From positions 12,301-76,300 of the forward strand of contig JBEKGJ010000019.1 in assembly GCA_050012855.1 (NCBI GenBank): DNA of 64,000 bases, written 5' to 3'. The translations under genes and the position numbers were made by a program. A model generated the notes under the pieces. That model was not told the origin of the DNA. It did not search any database and was given only the letters and a program-made list of their open reading frames with translations. Below, one piece after another: positions 20,165-28,901 of this stretch; within the stretch, counting starts at the first letter, position 1, and each line of letters opens with the position of its first letter. The DNA is from JAJXZJ01 sp050012855 (lineage in GTDB: Bacteria > Verrucomicrobiota > Verrucomicrobiia > Limisphaerales > J093).

Positions 20165-20725
20165 TTAGCGGAATAGTTTGTGGGTATTTATCACCATCAG
20201 CATGCAAACGGTGCTGCCGAGTATCCAGCCGTTAATAGCGATGAAACCAAATTTGAGCGTGAGGCTGCCTTTCCAAACTAGCGCAAGCAAGATTGAGCAA
20301 ACGATGATCGCGGCAGTATATTTTCCAAATTCCAGCGATGCGGATATTCCTGCTTCGTCCTGAGCCGCAAACCCCCCGAGGGTCAATGCGAACAAACGCG
20401 AAAAGAGGGGGAAGAACAGGAAGGGAAAAGCAAAGACTGTCCTACGCTTTTCAACGAAGATGAAGGCAATCAAGGCCATCAGGATCGAAAAAGCGGGGCC
20501 TCCGATTCCGACGGCAGGCGAGTGCCATTCCTGATGATAGCCGCCACTGGTCGGCCAAGTGCCGTCCAAGCTCATGCTCATCTGATTGCCAAGGATTGTC
20601 CCCACGAGCCAGTGGCCGAACTCGTGAAACAGGTTGTGAGCATAGGCCGCAACGAGGAGCAAGAGCCCAAGTAGTGCAATGCGCTTTCGATCCATCTTTC
20701 TCGCAGAAGAAGCATCAGTGTGCAT
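20165..20725 (-). CDS. M50-like membrane metalloprotease homologue, integron cassette
   Basis: A 186-residue membrane protein with a first helix that ends in HNLFHEFGHWLVG. This holds an HExxH-type zinc motif (HEFGH) as in M50 site-2 proteases. Further helices follow, including GGPAFSILMALIAFIF, which resembles the PxxN-like second motif region, though the usual NPDG is not seen. I chose the ATG at 20725 because AAGGACGAG lies at ribosome-site distance; ATG 20695 and TTG 20770 are possible. It is a cassette gene with attC downstream. Confidence 0.65.
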   Translation of the reverse strand: MHTDASSARKMDRKRIALLGLLLLVAAYAHNLFHEFGHWLVGTILGNQMSMSLDGTWPTSGGYHQEWHSPAVGIGGPAFSILMALIAFIFVEKRRTVFAFPFLFFPLFSRLFALTLGGFAAQDEAGISASLEFGKYTAAIIVCSILLALVWKGSLTLKFGFIAINGWILGSTVCMLMVINTHKLFR

Positions 20726-20770
20726 GACTAGCTCGTCCTTTCTCGAAGGACTTTCTTCTGGCGGGTCCAA

Positions 20771-21217
20771 CAGTATTATTGGGACAAAGCCAGGGGCGAA
20801 AGCGGAAGTTGCAGGTCGCTTTTCATGGGATCGAGTGTATCCGGTTCGGCTTGGCGTAGCAAGCGTAATCTCAAGGGCTTCTGCACGCTGGGTGGCTGCG
20901 GTGGACGGCCGTCCGACTTGTGCATATCGCTCCGGGCCAAGGACAAAGTCAGTTTGTCCTTTGTCGGGGCAATATCACGGTGGCGCGGTGGAGGTACGGG
21001 ACGGTCTGCGTTTCTGGTTCCGTTTTCAGGGGGCGAATGGTGGTCGTTCGTGGTCCAGGGGTGTCGCTCTGCCTCAGCCCCTGGCTAAGTTCTTGCGTCC
21101 CTTAAGGATGCTTCTCGCGGCCCGGCGGCCCGCGAGCCACCTGGACGGCTCGCCGGGCGTCTCGCCCCACCAACGCGGCCTGGCAGTCCGCGAGCCGCCA
21201 TTCGGGAGGCATGTTGG
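20771..21217. other. Gene-free stretch upstream of the cassette array
   Basis: About 450 bases hold no convincing gene and no integron integrase. A GTTGGAC box on the minus strand at 20765-20771 could be the right box of one more attC, but no partner box is visible. The stretch contains the hairpin at 21055-21084. Confidence 0.4.
21055..21084. repeat. GC-rich hairpin CCAGGGG/CCCCTGG
   Basis: A 7-base perfect inverted repeat (21055-21061 and 21078-21084) with a 16-base loop. This type of CAGGGGTGTCGCTC-centred palindrome is familiar from intergenic DNA in Planctomycetes and Verrucomicrobia. It may be a REP-like element or a terminator. No T tract follows. Confidence 0.45.
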
Positions 21218-21555
21218 TCAGGTTGCGGCGAGGATGGCTTCAAGCTTACGAATCAAGTCCGGCAGGTCGCGCTCGATCACCTGCCAGAGTTCGTCGTCAT
21301 CAATTTGGTCGTAGCCGTGCGTGACGATGCTTCTCAGGCCGATCATGTCCCGCCAAGGCACTTCCGGATGAACGGCGCGGATTTCCGGCGAAAGCCGGCG
21401 GGCGGCCTCTCCCATGACGACCAGTTCGTAAAGGACGGCATCCAGCCGCATCGGCACGGCGGCAGCGTCTCGCGGGTGGTGTCGCGGGCATAGGCGATGA
21501 CTTTGCGCGCGGCACCGAGCAGGTCTTTAAGTGACTGGCGATCACGATTCGGCAT
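21218..21555 (-). pseudogene. hepT: HepT (HEPN) toxin, frameshifted
   Basis: The N-terminal half reads MPNRDRQSLKDLLGAARKVI in one frame. The C-terminal half, PMRLDAVLYELVVMGEAARR onwards, is in another. The join lies near 21455-21465, where a one-base change restores a normal HEPN protein of about 112 residues. The RNase motif RxxxxH is present as RSIVTH in the second half. HepT would be the toxin of a HepT/MntA module. It overlaps the mntA end by 14 bases. A sequencing error is possible. Confidence 0.7.
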
Positions 21556-21826
21556 AAAGCAACTGGGTGTGGGCCAGAATGACGGCCGACCGGCCGTCGC
21601 CTCTTTGCAGGGCGCGACGGTTGAGCAAGTCCACCTCCCGTCCGAGCATGTCCTCCAACTCGTGTTTCATGTGAACGCGGTCGAGCAGGCTCCAGTGCGC
21701 TTCGGGAGCATAGCTGGCGATCAAATCCACGTCGCTGTCAGGACGGAAGTCATCGCACAGGACTGAACCAAAGACCTCCAGCCGGGCAATGGACCACCGC
21801 CGGCAGAACCGGGCGATGCCTTCCAA
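21542..21826 (-). CDS. mntA: MntA nucleotidyltransferase antitoxin
   Basis: A 94-residue minimal nucleotidyltransferase. The catalytic pattern is GSVLCDDFRPDSDVDL, that is GS followed by DxD. MntA proteins AMPylate and neutralise HepT. The start is uncertain: TTG 21826 is the only common codon before the motif, and no ATG lies upstream in frame. It is followed by the broken hepT, so this system is probably inactive if the frameshift is real. Confidence 0.75.
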   Translation of the reverse strand: MEGIARFCRRWSIARLEVFGSVLCDDFRPDSDVDLIASYAPEAHWSLLDRVHMKHELEDMLGREVDLLNRRALQRGDGRSAVILAHTQLLYAES

Positions 21827-22062
21827 GGGCAGATTGACCTTCAGATTGGGTGGCGCGGCAATCGTGATTTCGATTTCGTGATGAACTCACGCGCAGTATG
21901 ACCGGCTTCCCACGGTTCGGCAATCCCCACGAATGCCCAGCGGCCAAAACCATGCGGGAGGCGGGCGGGCGATCGGAAGTTGGAAAGTGGAAATTGGAAA
22001 GCAAAAGGGAGTCGCGGCCCGGTGGTCTGCGAGCCACCACAAGAGGGCGCGGACGGGGGACA

Positions 22063-22223
22063 ATGGCGGATGGCCGATGGCGGATGGCGGATGGCGGATG
22101 GCGGATGGCGGATGGCGGATGGCGGATGGCGGATGGCGGATGGCCGATGGCCGATGGCCGATGGCCGATGGCCGATGGCCGATGGCCGATGGCCGATGGC
22201 CGATGGCCGATGGCCGATGGCGG
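22063..22223. repeat. Heptamer tandem repeat, 23 units
   Basis: Twenty-three uninterrupted 7-base units of ATGGCGG or ATGGCCG. By my count the order is one GCGG, one GCCG, nine GCGG, eleven GCCG and one GCGG. Because 7 is not a multiple of 3, the array is open in every + frame and gives spurious peptides. It lies upstream of mntA. Confidence 0.95.
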
Positions 22224-22371
22224 CCAGGCCGTTGCACAGCATCCGTTCCTGTTTTTGCCCCGGGGAGCAGAGGAACTTCCGGTCGGTGGGCGCGCTGACA
22301 CCCAAGCCGAGGTGGAACCCGTCGGCAACGCGACCAAGTTTCTTGTAATGAAAGTCCTCCCAACCTGTCAT
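22224..22371 (-). other. Possible truncated coding remnant next to the heptamer array
   Basis: On the minus strand an ATG at 22371 opens MTGWEDFHYKKLGRVADGF and continues for about 49 residues with coding-like codon use. It then runs straight into the heptamer repeat and reads through it. I recognise no family. It may be the start of a gene cut off by expansion of the repeat. Confidence 0.25.
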
Positions 22372-22480
22372 ATAGTTCTGAAGGCCTGCTTGCCCGAAGC
22401 GACTTCTTCCCCGGGATGGGGTCGGAAAGGGTGCTCCGGGCGGCTTGGTCTCAAAAAAAACCGATCAACCCTCAACCTCC

Positions 22481-23185
22481 ATGAAGAAAAGCATCCTGTC
22501 CGGTCTCGCCGTCCTGATGACGGGTTCCCTCCTCGCCGCCGATCTCACGCCCAAGGAGATCGTTACCGCCGCCGCCAAGAAGTTGGGCGCGCAGACGAAT
22601 TACGCCTGGACCGCCACGGCGGTGGTGCCGGACGACGCCCCGTTCAAACCCGGCCCCACGCAGGGCAAGGCCGGGAAGGACGGGCTCGCCACCATCAACC
22701 TGCGCTTCTTCGACAATCAGATTCAGGTGGTCCTGAAAGGCACCAACGCGGCGGCCACGAGCGAGGACGGTTCCTGGAAGACCCTGGCGGAACTCGATCA
22801 AGCGGAAGGCCCGGGCCGTTTCATGGGCGGCCTCGTGCGCGCCATGAAGCGGCCGGCCGACGAAGCGGCTGCGCTCGCCTCGTTCGCCAATGAACTCAAG
22901 CTGGAGGGCGACGCGTATGCCAGCGATCTGACCGAGCAAGGTGCCAAGACGCTCCAGACCTTCAAAATGCCGGGCGGCGAAAGCTCGGTCGTCAATGACG
23001 CCAAAGGGTCCGCCAAGTTCTGGATCAAGGACGGGATGCTGACCAAGTATGAATTCAAGTTGAAGGGCAAGCTGAAGTTCGGCGATAACGAGTTTCCCAA
23101 CGACCGCACCACCACGGTCGAAATCAAGGACGTGAACAACACCAAGGTGGAAGTGCCCGAAGCCGCGCAGAAGAAGCTGTCGTAA
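22481..23185 (+). CDS. Secreted protein, paralogue of the 57 kb protein
   Basis: A 234-residue exported protein with a signal peptide (residues 1-19, ending SLLAAD). The rest is a single soluble domain. The C-terminal half has KFWIKDGMLTKYEFKLKGK and DRTTTVEIKDVNNTKVEVP. A paralogue at 57052-57759 shares this architecture almost motif for motif. The fold may be of the LolA/LppX lipid-carrier type, but this is only an inference from the beta-strand pattern. The ATG at 22481 is the first with a signal peptide. An ABC exporter pair follows on the same strand. Confidence 0.75.
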   Translation: MKKSILSGLAVLMTGSLLAADLTPKEIVTAAAKKLGAQTNYAWTATAVVPDDAPFKPGPTQGKAGKDGLATINLRFFDNQIQVVLKGTNAAATSEDGSWKTLAELDQAEGPGRFMGGLVRAMKRPADEAAALASFANELKLEGDAYASDLTEQGAKTLQTFKMPGGESSVVNDAKGSAKFWIKDGMLTKYEFKLKGKLKFGDNEFPNDRTTTVEIKDVNNTKVEVPEAAQKKLS

Positions 23186-23232
23186 GCCCGAACGCGCGCC
23201 GGCCCGTCCTGCGCCTGCCGCCACTCCCGTTC

Positions 23233-23967
23233 ATGGATCGCGACGTTCTGGTCAAGGCCTGCGGGTTGAGCCGGCGTTACACCGCCGGTGGCGTGGTCGT
23301 GCCGGCGCTCGACGGCGTTGACTTCACGGTTTTCCGTGGCGAGTTCCTCGCCCTGGTCGGACCTTCAGGCTCGGGCAAGTCCACGATGCTCAATCTGATT
23401 GGCGCCTTGGACCGGCCCAGCCAGGGCAAACTTTCCGTGGACGGACTCTCGCTGGGCGAAGCAACGGAGCCGCAATGGGTGCGTCATCGGCGCGAACGGG
23501 TGGGCTTCATTTTTCAAAGCTTCAACCTGCTGCCCACGCTCAGCGCCGCGGAGAACGTGGAAACTCCGCTGACCCTGGCCGAGGTCGCGCGACCGGAACG
23601 CCGGCGTCGGGCGCTGGAATTGCTCGCGTCAGTCGGGCTCGCCCACCGCGCGCTGCACCGCCCCACCGAACTCTCCGGCGGCGAGAAACAACGGGTGGCC
23701 ATCGCCCGCGCCCTGGCCAATCGTCCGCCCCTCCTGCTCGCCGATGAACCCACCGGGAACCTGGATTCCAAGACCGGCGCCCTCATCCTCGACCTGCTTT
23801 GCGGCCTGCTCCGCTCGCAGCAGTTGACGATGATCATGGTGACGCACGATCTGCAATTGGCGGCCCGGGCCGACCGCATCATTCATCTGCAGGACGGACG
23901 AATTCGCCTGGTGGAAAGCCGCGCCGCTGCTCAGGCGTCCACGGTCGCAGCAGAGCCCGAGATATGA
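23233..23967 (+). CDS. ABC transporter ATP-binding protein, MacB/LolD type
   Basis: A 244-residue nucleotide-binding subunit. Walker A is GPSGSGKSTM at about residue 44, the signature is LSGGEKQRVAIARAL, and Walker B is LLLADEPTGNLD. This form belongs to the MacB/LolD/FtsE group that pairs with MacB-type permeases. The stop overlaps the permease start (ATGA), so both are translated together. The substrate could be lipoproteins, peptides or small molecules. Confidence 0.93.
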   Translation: MDRDVLVKACGLSRRYTAGGVVVPALDGVDFTVFRGEFLALVGPSGSGKSTMLNLIGALDRPSQGKLSVDGLSLGEATEPQWVRHRRERVGFIFQSFNLLPTLSAAENVETPLTLAEVARPERRRRALELLASVGLAHRALHRPTELSGGEKQRVAIARALANRPPLLLADEPTGNLDSKTGALILDLLCGLLRSQQLTMIMVTHDLQLAARADRIIHLQDGRIRLVESRAAAQASTVAAEPEI

Positions 23968-25229
23968 CCTTTGCCGATCAAGTGCGCACGGCCTGGTCTA
24001 ATCTAGGCCGCCGGAAGACGCGAGTGGTGCTGGCCTCATTGGGGGTCGTGGTCGGTACGGTGACGATCGTGCTGCTGGTGTCGCTGGCTTCGGGCGTACG
24101 CCGACAGATCAACCGGCAGTTCGAATCCATCGGGTTGGATCGGCTCACCGTGCTTCCACCCGGGAACTGGGGCGGCTTTGGTCCCCCTGGCGAGGCCAAA
24201 CGCAGCAAGCTCATCACGCCAACGGAGATTACCCGTTGGAAGAGTTGGCCCGGAGTTGCCAAAGCGACGCCTGAAGTGAATCTGCCCGGGTCGGTGAACC
24301 TGGAGGTGAAGTGGAAGGACAGAAGCCAGTCCGTGCGGATGGGCGGCGGCCTGCCCCGGCCGGGGCCAGGACCAGGGATGTTGCCTGGAACTCCGGAACC
24401 TGTGGCCGGGACGCTCGATCTTCCCGAGCAGGGCGCGATCATTTTGAGCCAGGGAACAGCCCAGGCCTTGGGCATCGCCAGCAACGAATGGGCGCACGTC
24501 CTGGGGCAGTCCGTGGAAACGGTCCTGCGCACGCCCCGCGGCGAGACTCAAAGCTTCGCGCTACACATCCAGGGCATCTCCTCGGAGCGATCCTCCGCCG
24601 TCCAGGCATCCCCCACCGATTGCCTCGCCATGAAGAGTTGGTGGTTCAACACCACCAACCTCCTGCAACGCGAAGGCTACGACTCGGTGGCGATCCGGGC
24701 CACCGACGTGACCCAGGCCCGGGCGTTGATTCCGCGGCTGCGGCAGGAAGGGTTTCAGGTGCAGTCAATGGACATGTTCATGGAAGTGGCGAACCGGGTG
24801 GTGATCGCCATTACGGTCATGCTCGCGCTGATCGGCGGCGTGGCGCTGCTCGTGGCCTCCATCGGCATCGCCAACACGATGGTGATGGCCGTTTATGAAC
24901 GCACCCGTGAAATCGGCATTCTCAAGGCCATGGGCGCCTCGCGCACCGACATCCGCCGGCTGTTCATGATCGAAGCGGGTTTCATCGGCTTAGCCGGTGG
25001 GGTGATCGGGTTGCTGCTGGGTTGGGGATTGGGCCTGATCCTGAATCAGGGCATCCGCTGGTATCTGCAACATCGCGAGTTGCCGATGCGGGACGGCTTC
25101 TTCATCGTGACGCCGCTGCTGGCGTTGGGGGTAACGTTGTTCGCCGCCGGCATCGGCATCGTGGCGGGGTTGCTCCCGGCGCATCGGGCGGCCACCCTCG
25201 ATCCGCTGACGGCCCTGCGCCACGAGTGA
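23964..25229 (+). CDS. ABC transporter permease, MacB/FtsX type
   Basis: A 421-residue permease. The N-terminal helix lies in RRKTRVVLASLGVVVGTVTI, and a periplasmic domain spans about residues 45-265. Three C-terminal helices carry GIANTMVMAVYERTREIGIL and KAMGASRTDIRRLF, the FtsX-family coupling region. A Pro/Gly stretch (PRPGPGPGMLPG) lies in the periplasmic part. The ATG at 23964 overlaps the ATPase stop. Confidence 0.92.
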   Translation: MTFADQVRTAWSNLGRRKTRVVLASLGVVVGTVTIVLLVSLASGVRRQINRQFESIGLDRLTVLPPGNWGGFGPPGEAKRSKLITPTEITRWKSWPGVAKATPEVNLPGSVNLEVKWKDRSQSVRMGGGLPRPGPGPGMLPGTPEPVAGTLDLPEQGAIILSQGTAQALGIASNEWAHVLGQSVETVLRTPRGETQSFALHIQGISSERSSAVQASPTDCLAMKSWWFNTTNLLQREGYDSVAIRATDVTQARALIPRLRQEGFQVQSMDMFMEVANRVVIAITVMLALIGGVALLVASIGIANTMVMAVYERTREIGILKAMGASRTDIRRLFMIEAGFIGLAGGVIGLLLGWGLGLILNQGIRWYLQHRELPMRDGFFIVTPLLALGVTLFAAGIGIVAGLLPAHRAATLDPLTALRHE

Positions 25230-25283
25230 CTCAACGTTTGTCCAAAATCCGCGGTTTGAATGAAGTAAAGATGGAAACACTCT

Positions 25284-25832
25284 GTGCCGTCCGATCCGAA
25301 CCGTTCGAGTGGCGACCAGGCTGCTGCGCAGCAGCAGTTCCTTTCCCTGTGTTTGCGCGGTGAGCGGGAAGTGTTTCGGTATGTGGCGGCGCTCGTGCCA
25401 AATGTGGCGGATGCGGAAGACATCGTGCAGCAGACGGGGCTGGCGCTGTGGAAGAAATTCGAGGCGTATGATCCGGCCAGGCCGTTCACGCCCTGGGCCT
25501 GCCGGTTCGCCCTGAACAAAGCCCGCCAGTGGATCGAGCGGCGCCAGCGGTGGCAGGCTTTGCTGGCAGGAGGTTTGGCCGAAGAACTGGCGACCCGTCG
25601 CGAGGAACTGCGGCCGGAATTCGAGCGCCGTCTGACCCACCTGGAAGGCTGCCTGGCCAACTGCCGGCCGACCAGCGGGGGTTGGCTGAAGGCTACTACT
25701 ATCGGCGCACGAATATCGAGGGACTGGCCCACGCGTCCGACCGGACCGTGGAGGCCACGTACAAGATGCTGCAGCGCATTCGTCACGTTTTACAGGAGTG
25801 CATCGAAAACACCGCGCGTCAGGAGGAGGCCA
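25284..25832 (+). pseudogene. ECF-type RNA polymerase sigma factor, frameshifted
   Basis: The first 120 residues show sigma region 2: GEREVFRYVAALVPNVADAE, then DIVQQTGLALWKKF and FTPWACRFALNKARQW. Near 25655 the frame shifts, and region 4 (EGYYYRRTNIEGLAHASDRT) continues in the +2 frame. The frame then has no stop and runs directly into a LamG domain. This group of sigma factors usually precedes FecR-LamG proteins. The start is a GTG. Confidence 0.75.
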
Positions 25833-26470
25833 TCTGGGCTTCCGGGTGGAGCCTCCCCAATGTGGCCGCCGTTGGCAGCGCCGTGCCGGACGCAACCATC
25901 GTGGGCTGCCAGGGAACGGAAGGCCGCTGGCCAGGGAAACAAGCCCTGGAGTTTCGCAGCGTGAGTGACCGCGTGCGGTTCAATGCGCCGGGGGAGTTTG
26001 GCGCGCTGACGCTTTCCGCATGGGTCAATGTCAAAGGCCTGGACCGGCAGTTCAATTCGCTGTTCATGTGCGACGGTTTTGACCCCGGGAAGATTCACTG
26101 GCAGATCCGCAACGAGGGGTGCTGGACCTGGGGGTGCAAGGGCCGCGCATCAAAGATGTCCAAATCTTCGCCAGCCCGGCAGTGGTTGGATTCAATCAGT
26201 TCGGCCAGTGGCTGCATCTGGCCGTTGTGGTGGATGGCGCGAACGGGCAGGTGGTTCATTATGTCAACGGCGTGGCGGTGAGCCGTCATACGCTTCGACT
26301 TCCACCGCCCCACCGGCTCGGACCCGCGGAACTGGGCAACTGGAATCCGGGTGAGCTTCCGCACAAGCCGCCCTTTCTGATCCGGCATTTCAGCGGGGTG
26401 ATGGATGAATTTGCGTTGTTCAGCCGGGCGTTAAGCGGCGCCGAAATCCGCGCGCTCTATTCCGAAGGCA
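25833..26470 (+). pseudogene. LamG domain remnant of a FecR-LamG protein
   Basis: This piece reads GTEGRWPGKQALEFRSVSDR, then GEFGALTLSAWVNVKGL, and after a frameshift near 26117 continues with FGQWLHLAVVVDGANGQVVH, YVNGVAVSRH and FALFSRALSGAEIRALYSEG. This is the concanavalin-like domain that ends FecR/LamG anti-sigma-like membrane proteins in this phylum. The N-terminal anti-sigma segment, membrane helix and FecR domain are all missing. It is joined in frame to the sigma factor upstream. Confidence 0.7.
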
Positions 26471-26908
26471 AACTCCTTCGAGCCGGTTGCGGACATCATC
26501 CATGCCAAAGGCCTGAAGTTTGGCCTGCACCTCCTGCGAGGCATCCCCCGCCAGGCTGTGGATCAGAACGTCCCCATCCTGGGCACGAACGTGCGCGCTG
26601 CGGAGATCGCCGACAAAAGCTCCGTCTGCTTCTGGAACGGCGACATGTACGGGGTGGACATGTCCAAGCCCGGCGCGCAGGAGTACTACAACCTGTGGCG
26701 GATCAGTGGCGACTTTGGGGACGATTGGGGGCCGCTCTACGCGCAGTTCCAACGGCTGAAGGACTGGACCCCATTCCGCGCCCCGGGACACTGGCCCGAC
26801 GCCGACATGCTCCCGCTGGGCAACATCCGCGCCTGCCATCTGGCTCCCCGCCTCACGATCTTGATCCGCCCGTTAACGTGGCGCGCGGCGCGGGATGAGT
26901 CTCTGTAA
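26471..26908 (+). pseudogene. Fragment of a GH27-type alpha-galactosidase-like enzyme
   Basis: The open frame includes PVADIIHAKGLKFGLHLLRG, PILGTNVRAAEIADKSS, GDMYGVDMSKPGAQEYYN and PFRAPGHWPDADMLPLG, typical of secreted GH27/alpha-galactosidase-like proteins. The start is missing: the LamG remnant meets it within CCGAAGGCAAACTCC. The segment after QEYYN that should hold the catalytic Asp strand is deleted, and the C-terminal end is lost. Confidence 0.65.
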
Positions 26909-27016
26909 CATTGACCGGTTCTTTCCGGTTTGGAGCGATTGCGGCCCGCCCTTCGGACCCGGCCGCGCTCCAGGAAGCGCCTTGCCCCAACCGCCTAAAT
27001 CGGATAAGTCGTGGGC

Positions 27017-28699
27017 ATGGAACTCTGTCTGCGCCTGGCAACCATGTTGCTCGTCGGCACATTTTTGCACCTGGGGCAAACAGGCTTCGCCGCGCCCGCC
27101 GCGCCCGGCTCTCCCCCGACGCCGCAGGGCGCCTACTTCGCCCGGAAGGCTTATCGAGCGGCGCCGTTGCCCGAGTTCGCCCGGACGCGGGACCTGCTGC
27201 CGTCGCCGATCTTGGCGGAGCGGCCGGAGTGGGTGGCCATGTACTGGAAGGCCTGGGAACTCGCCTTCAAAAACTTCCACGAACCGGCCCCGGGCAGCGG
27301 CTACGTTTCGCAATTCATTGACGCCGCTTTCAACCAGAACATTTTTCAGTGGGACACCTGCTTCATGACGATGTTCTGCAATTACGGGCATCCCCTGGTC
27401 CCGGGCATTGGATCGCTCGACAACTTCTACGCCAAGCAACACGCGGACGGGGAAATCTGCCGGGAAATTGACCGCAGCACGGGCGGCGATTACCGCGAAT
27501 GGGTCAACCACGAAGACCAACCGCTGTTCAGCCGCTGGGGGTGGGCTGGCGTTCGTAATGACCCCGTCATTTACCTGGGCCGGCCGGTCCCGGAGCCGCA
27601 CCCCGTTCTCACGCTCGATGGGCTCAACCACCCGATCCTGGCCTGGGCCGAATTGGAGAGTCTCCGCCTTACGGGCGACCGGGAACGGTTGGGCCGCGTC
27701 TATGGGCCGCTGGTTCACTACTACCGCGCGCTCGAGAAATACCTTCGACAAGGCACCGGGCTTTACATGACCGACTGGGCCAGCATGGACAACTCGCCGC
27801 GCAACGCCTTCCTGAAAGGCGGCGGCGGCGCCATTGACACCTCCAGCCAGATGGTCCTCTTTGCCCGCAACCTCGGCACCATGGCCGCGTTGCTGGGCAA
27901 ACCCGCCGAGGCGAAGGCGTTCGCCCGCGAGGCCGATGAGTTGAGCGCGAAGATCAACAAACAGATGTGGGACTCCCGACGGCACTTCTACTTCGATCTC
28001 ACGCTCGCCGGTCAACCCGCGACGGTCAAAACCGTGGCGGGATTCTGGACGCTCATTGCCGGCGTGGCTTCGCCTGCGCGCGCGCAAGACCTGGTGAACG
28101 AGCTGAACAATCCGGCGACGTTCAAGCGCCCGCACCGGGTGCCCACACTCGCCGCCGATCAAGCCGAATACGATCCCGCGGGCGGTTACTGGCGCGGCGC
28201 GGTCTGGGCGCCGACGACCACCATGGTGGTGCGCGGACTCGAGCGTTACGGGCACACGGCTTTGGCCCGCGAGATTGCCCTGAACCACCTGGAAGTCATG
28301 GGCGAGGTGTTTCTGAAGACCGGAACCCTTTGGGAAAACTACGCGCCCGACGCTCCCAGCCCGGGCAAGCCGGCCAAGCCCGACCTCGTGGGGTGGAGCG
28401 GGATCGGGCCAATTCTCTACCTGCTCGAATTTGCCATCGGCTTGAAGGCGGACGCCATGGCCAATGAACTGGTTTGGGAAGTTGATTCCGCAAAAGTCGT
28501 CGGCTGTGAACGGTTCCGTTTCAACGGGCACATTGTCTCCCTGAAGGCCGAGCCGGTGGCTGACGACCCTCATCGGCTGACCCTCTCGATCGAATCGGAC
28601 AGCCCCTTCAAGCTGGTGGTCCGCCATGCCGGACGCCAGGAGAGTTACTCGGTGGTGCAGGGAAAAAGGAAGCTGGCGTTCCCCACCGCCAGGAATTAA
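27017..28699 (+). CDS. Secreted glycoside hydrolase, GH37/GH63-like (alpha/alpha barrel)
   Basis: A 560-residue protein with a signal peptide. The catalytic (alpha/alpha)6 domain covers about residues 60-490. It shows FQWDTCFMTMFCNYGHPLVP, GGYWRGAVWAPTTTMVVRGL and GTLWENYAPD, patterns of the trehalase / mannosylglycerate-hydrolase (MGH1-type) group. It probably acts on alpha-linked oligosaccharides in the periplasm, but the substrate cannot be told from sequence alone. The ATG at 27017 gives a better signal peptide than the GTG at 27011. It follows the glycosidase fragment. Confidence 0.8.
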   Translation: MELCLRLATMLLVGTFLHLGQTGFAAPAAPGSPPTPQGAYFARKAYRAAPLPEFARTRDLLPSPILAERPEWVAMYWKAWELAFKNFHEPAPGSGYVSQFIDAAFNQNIFQWDTCFMTMFCNYGHPLVPGIGSLDNFYAKQHADGEICREIDRSTGGDYREWVNHEDQPLFSRWGWAGVRNDPVIYLGRPVPEPHPVLTLDGLNHPILAWAELESLRLTGDRERLGRVYGPLVHYYRALEKYLRQGTGLYMTDWASMDNSPRNAFLKGGGGAIDTSSQMVLFARNLGTMAALLGKPAEAKAFAREADELSAKINKQMWDSRRHFYFDLTLAGQPATVKTVAGFWTLIAGVASPARAQDLVNELNNPATFKRPHRVPTLAADQAEYDPAGGYWRGAVWAPTTTMVVRGLERYGHTALAREIALNHLEVMGEVFLKTGTLWENYAPDAPSPGKPAKPDLVGWSGIGPILYLLEFAIGLKADAMANELVWEVDSAKVVGCERFRFNGHIVSLKAEPVADDPHRLTLSIESDSPFKLVVRHAGRQESYSVVQGKRKLAFPTARN

Positions 28700-28901
28700 T
28701 CCCGGTCCCGGTCCCTTTCCATCCATCAACGCACCGTCACCGATTTGTGTACGCAGGAAGGGTACTCTGGGAGGCGGTTGGAAACGATCAGATCGCTCAA
28801 AGCATACCGGAAAAACTTCCGACTTTCCAACCGGTCAAATCAAGTAGAAGCGTGCTTCCGCTTTTTCATCTTGCGGTCCATCGAGCTCGCTGATCCCGCG
28901 G

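Noticed and set aside
20765..20771. GTTGGAC box on the minus strand as the right end of a fourth attC site.
   Set aside because: No matching left box or paired inner arms occur within 250 bases upstream, so it may be chance.
22063..22223. Heptamer array considered as a CRISPR or as a repeat-protein gene.
   Set aside because: The unit is 7 bases with no spacers, and the peptides exist in all + frames only because the unit has no stop codon.
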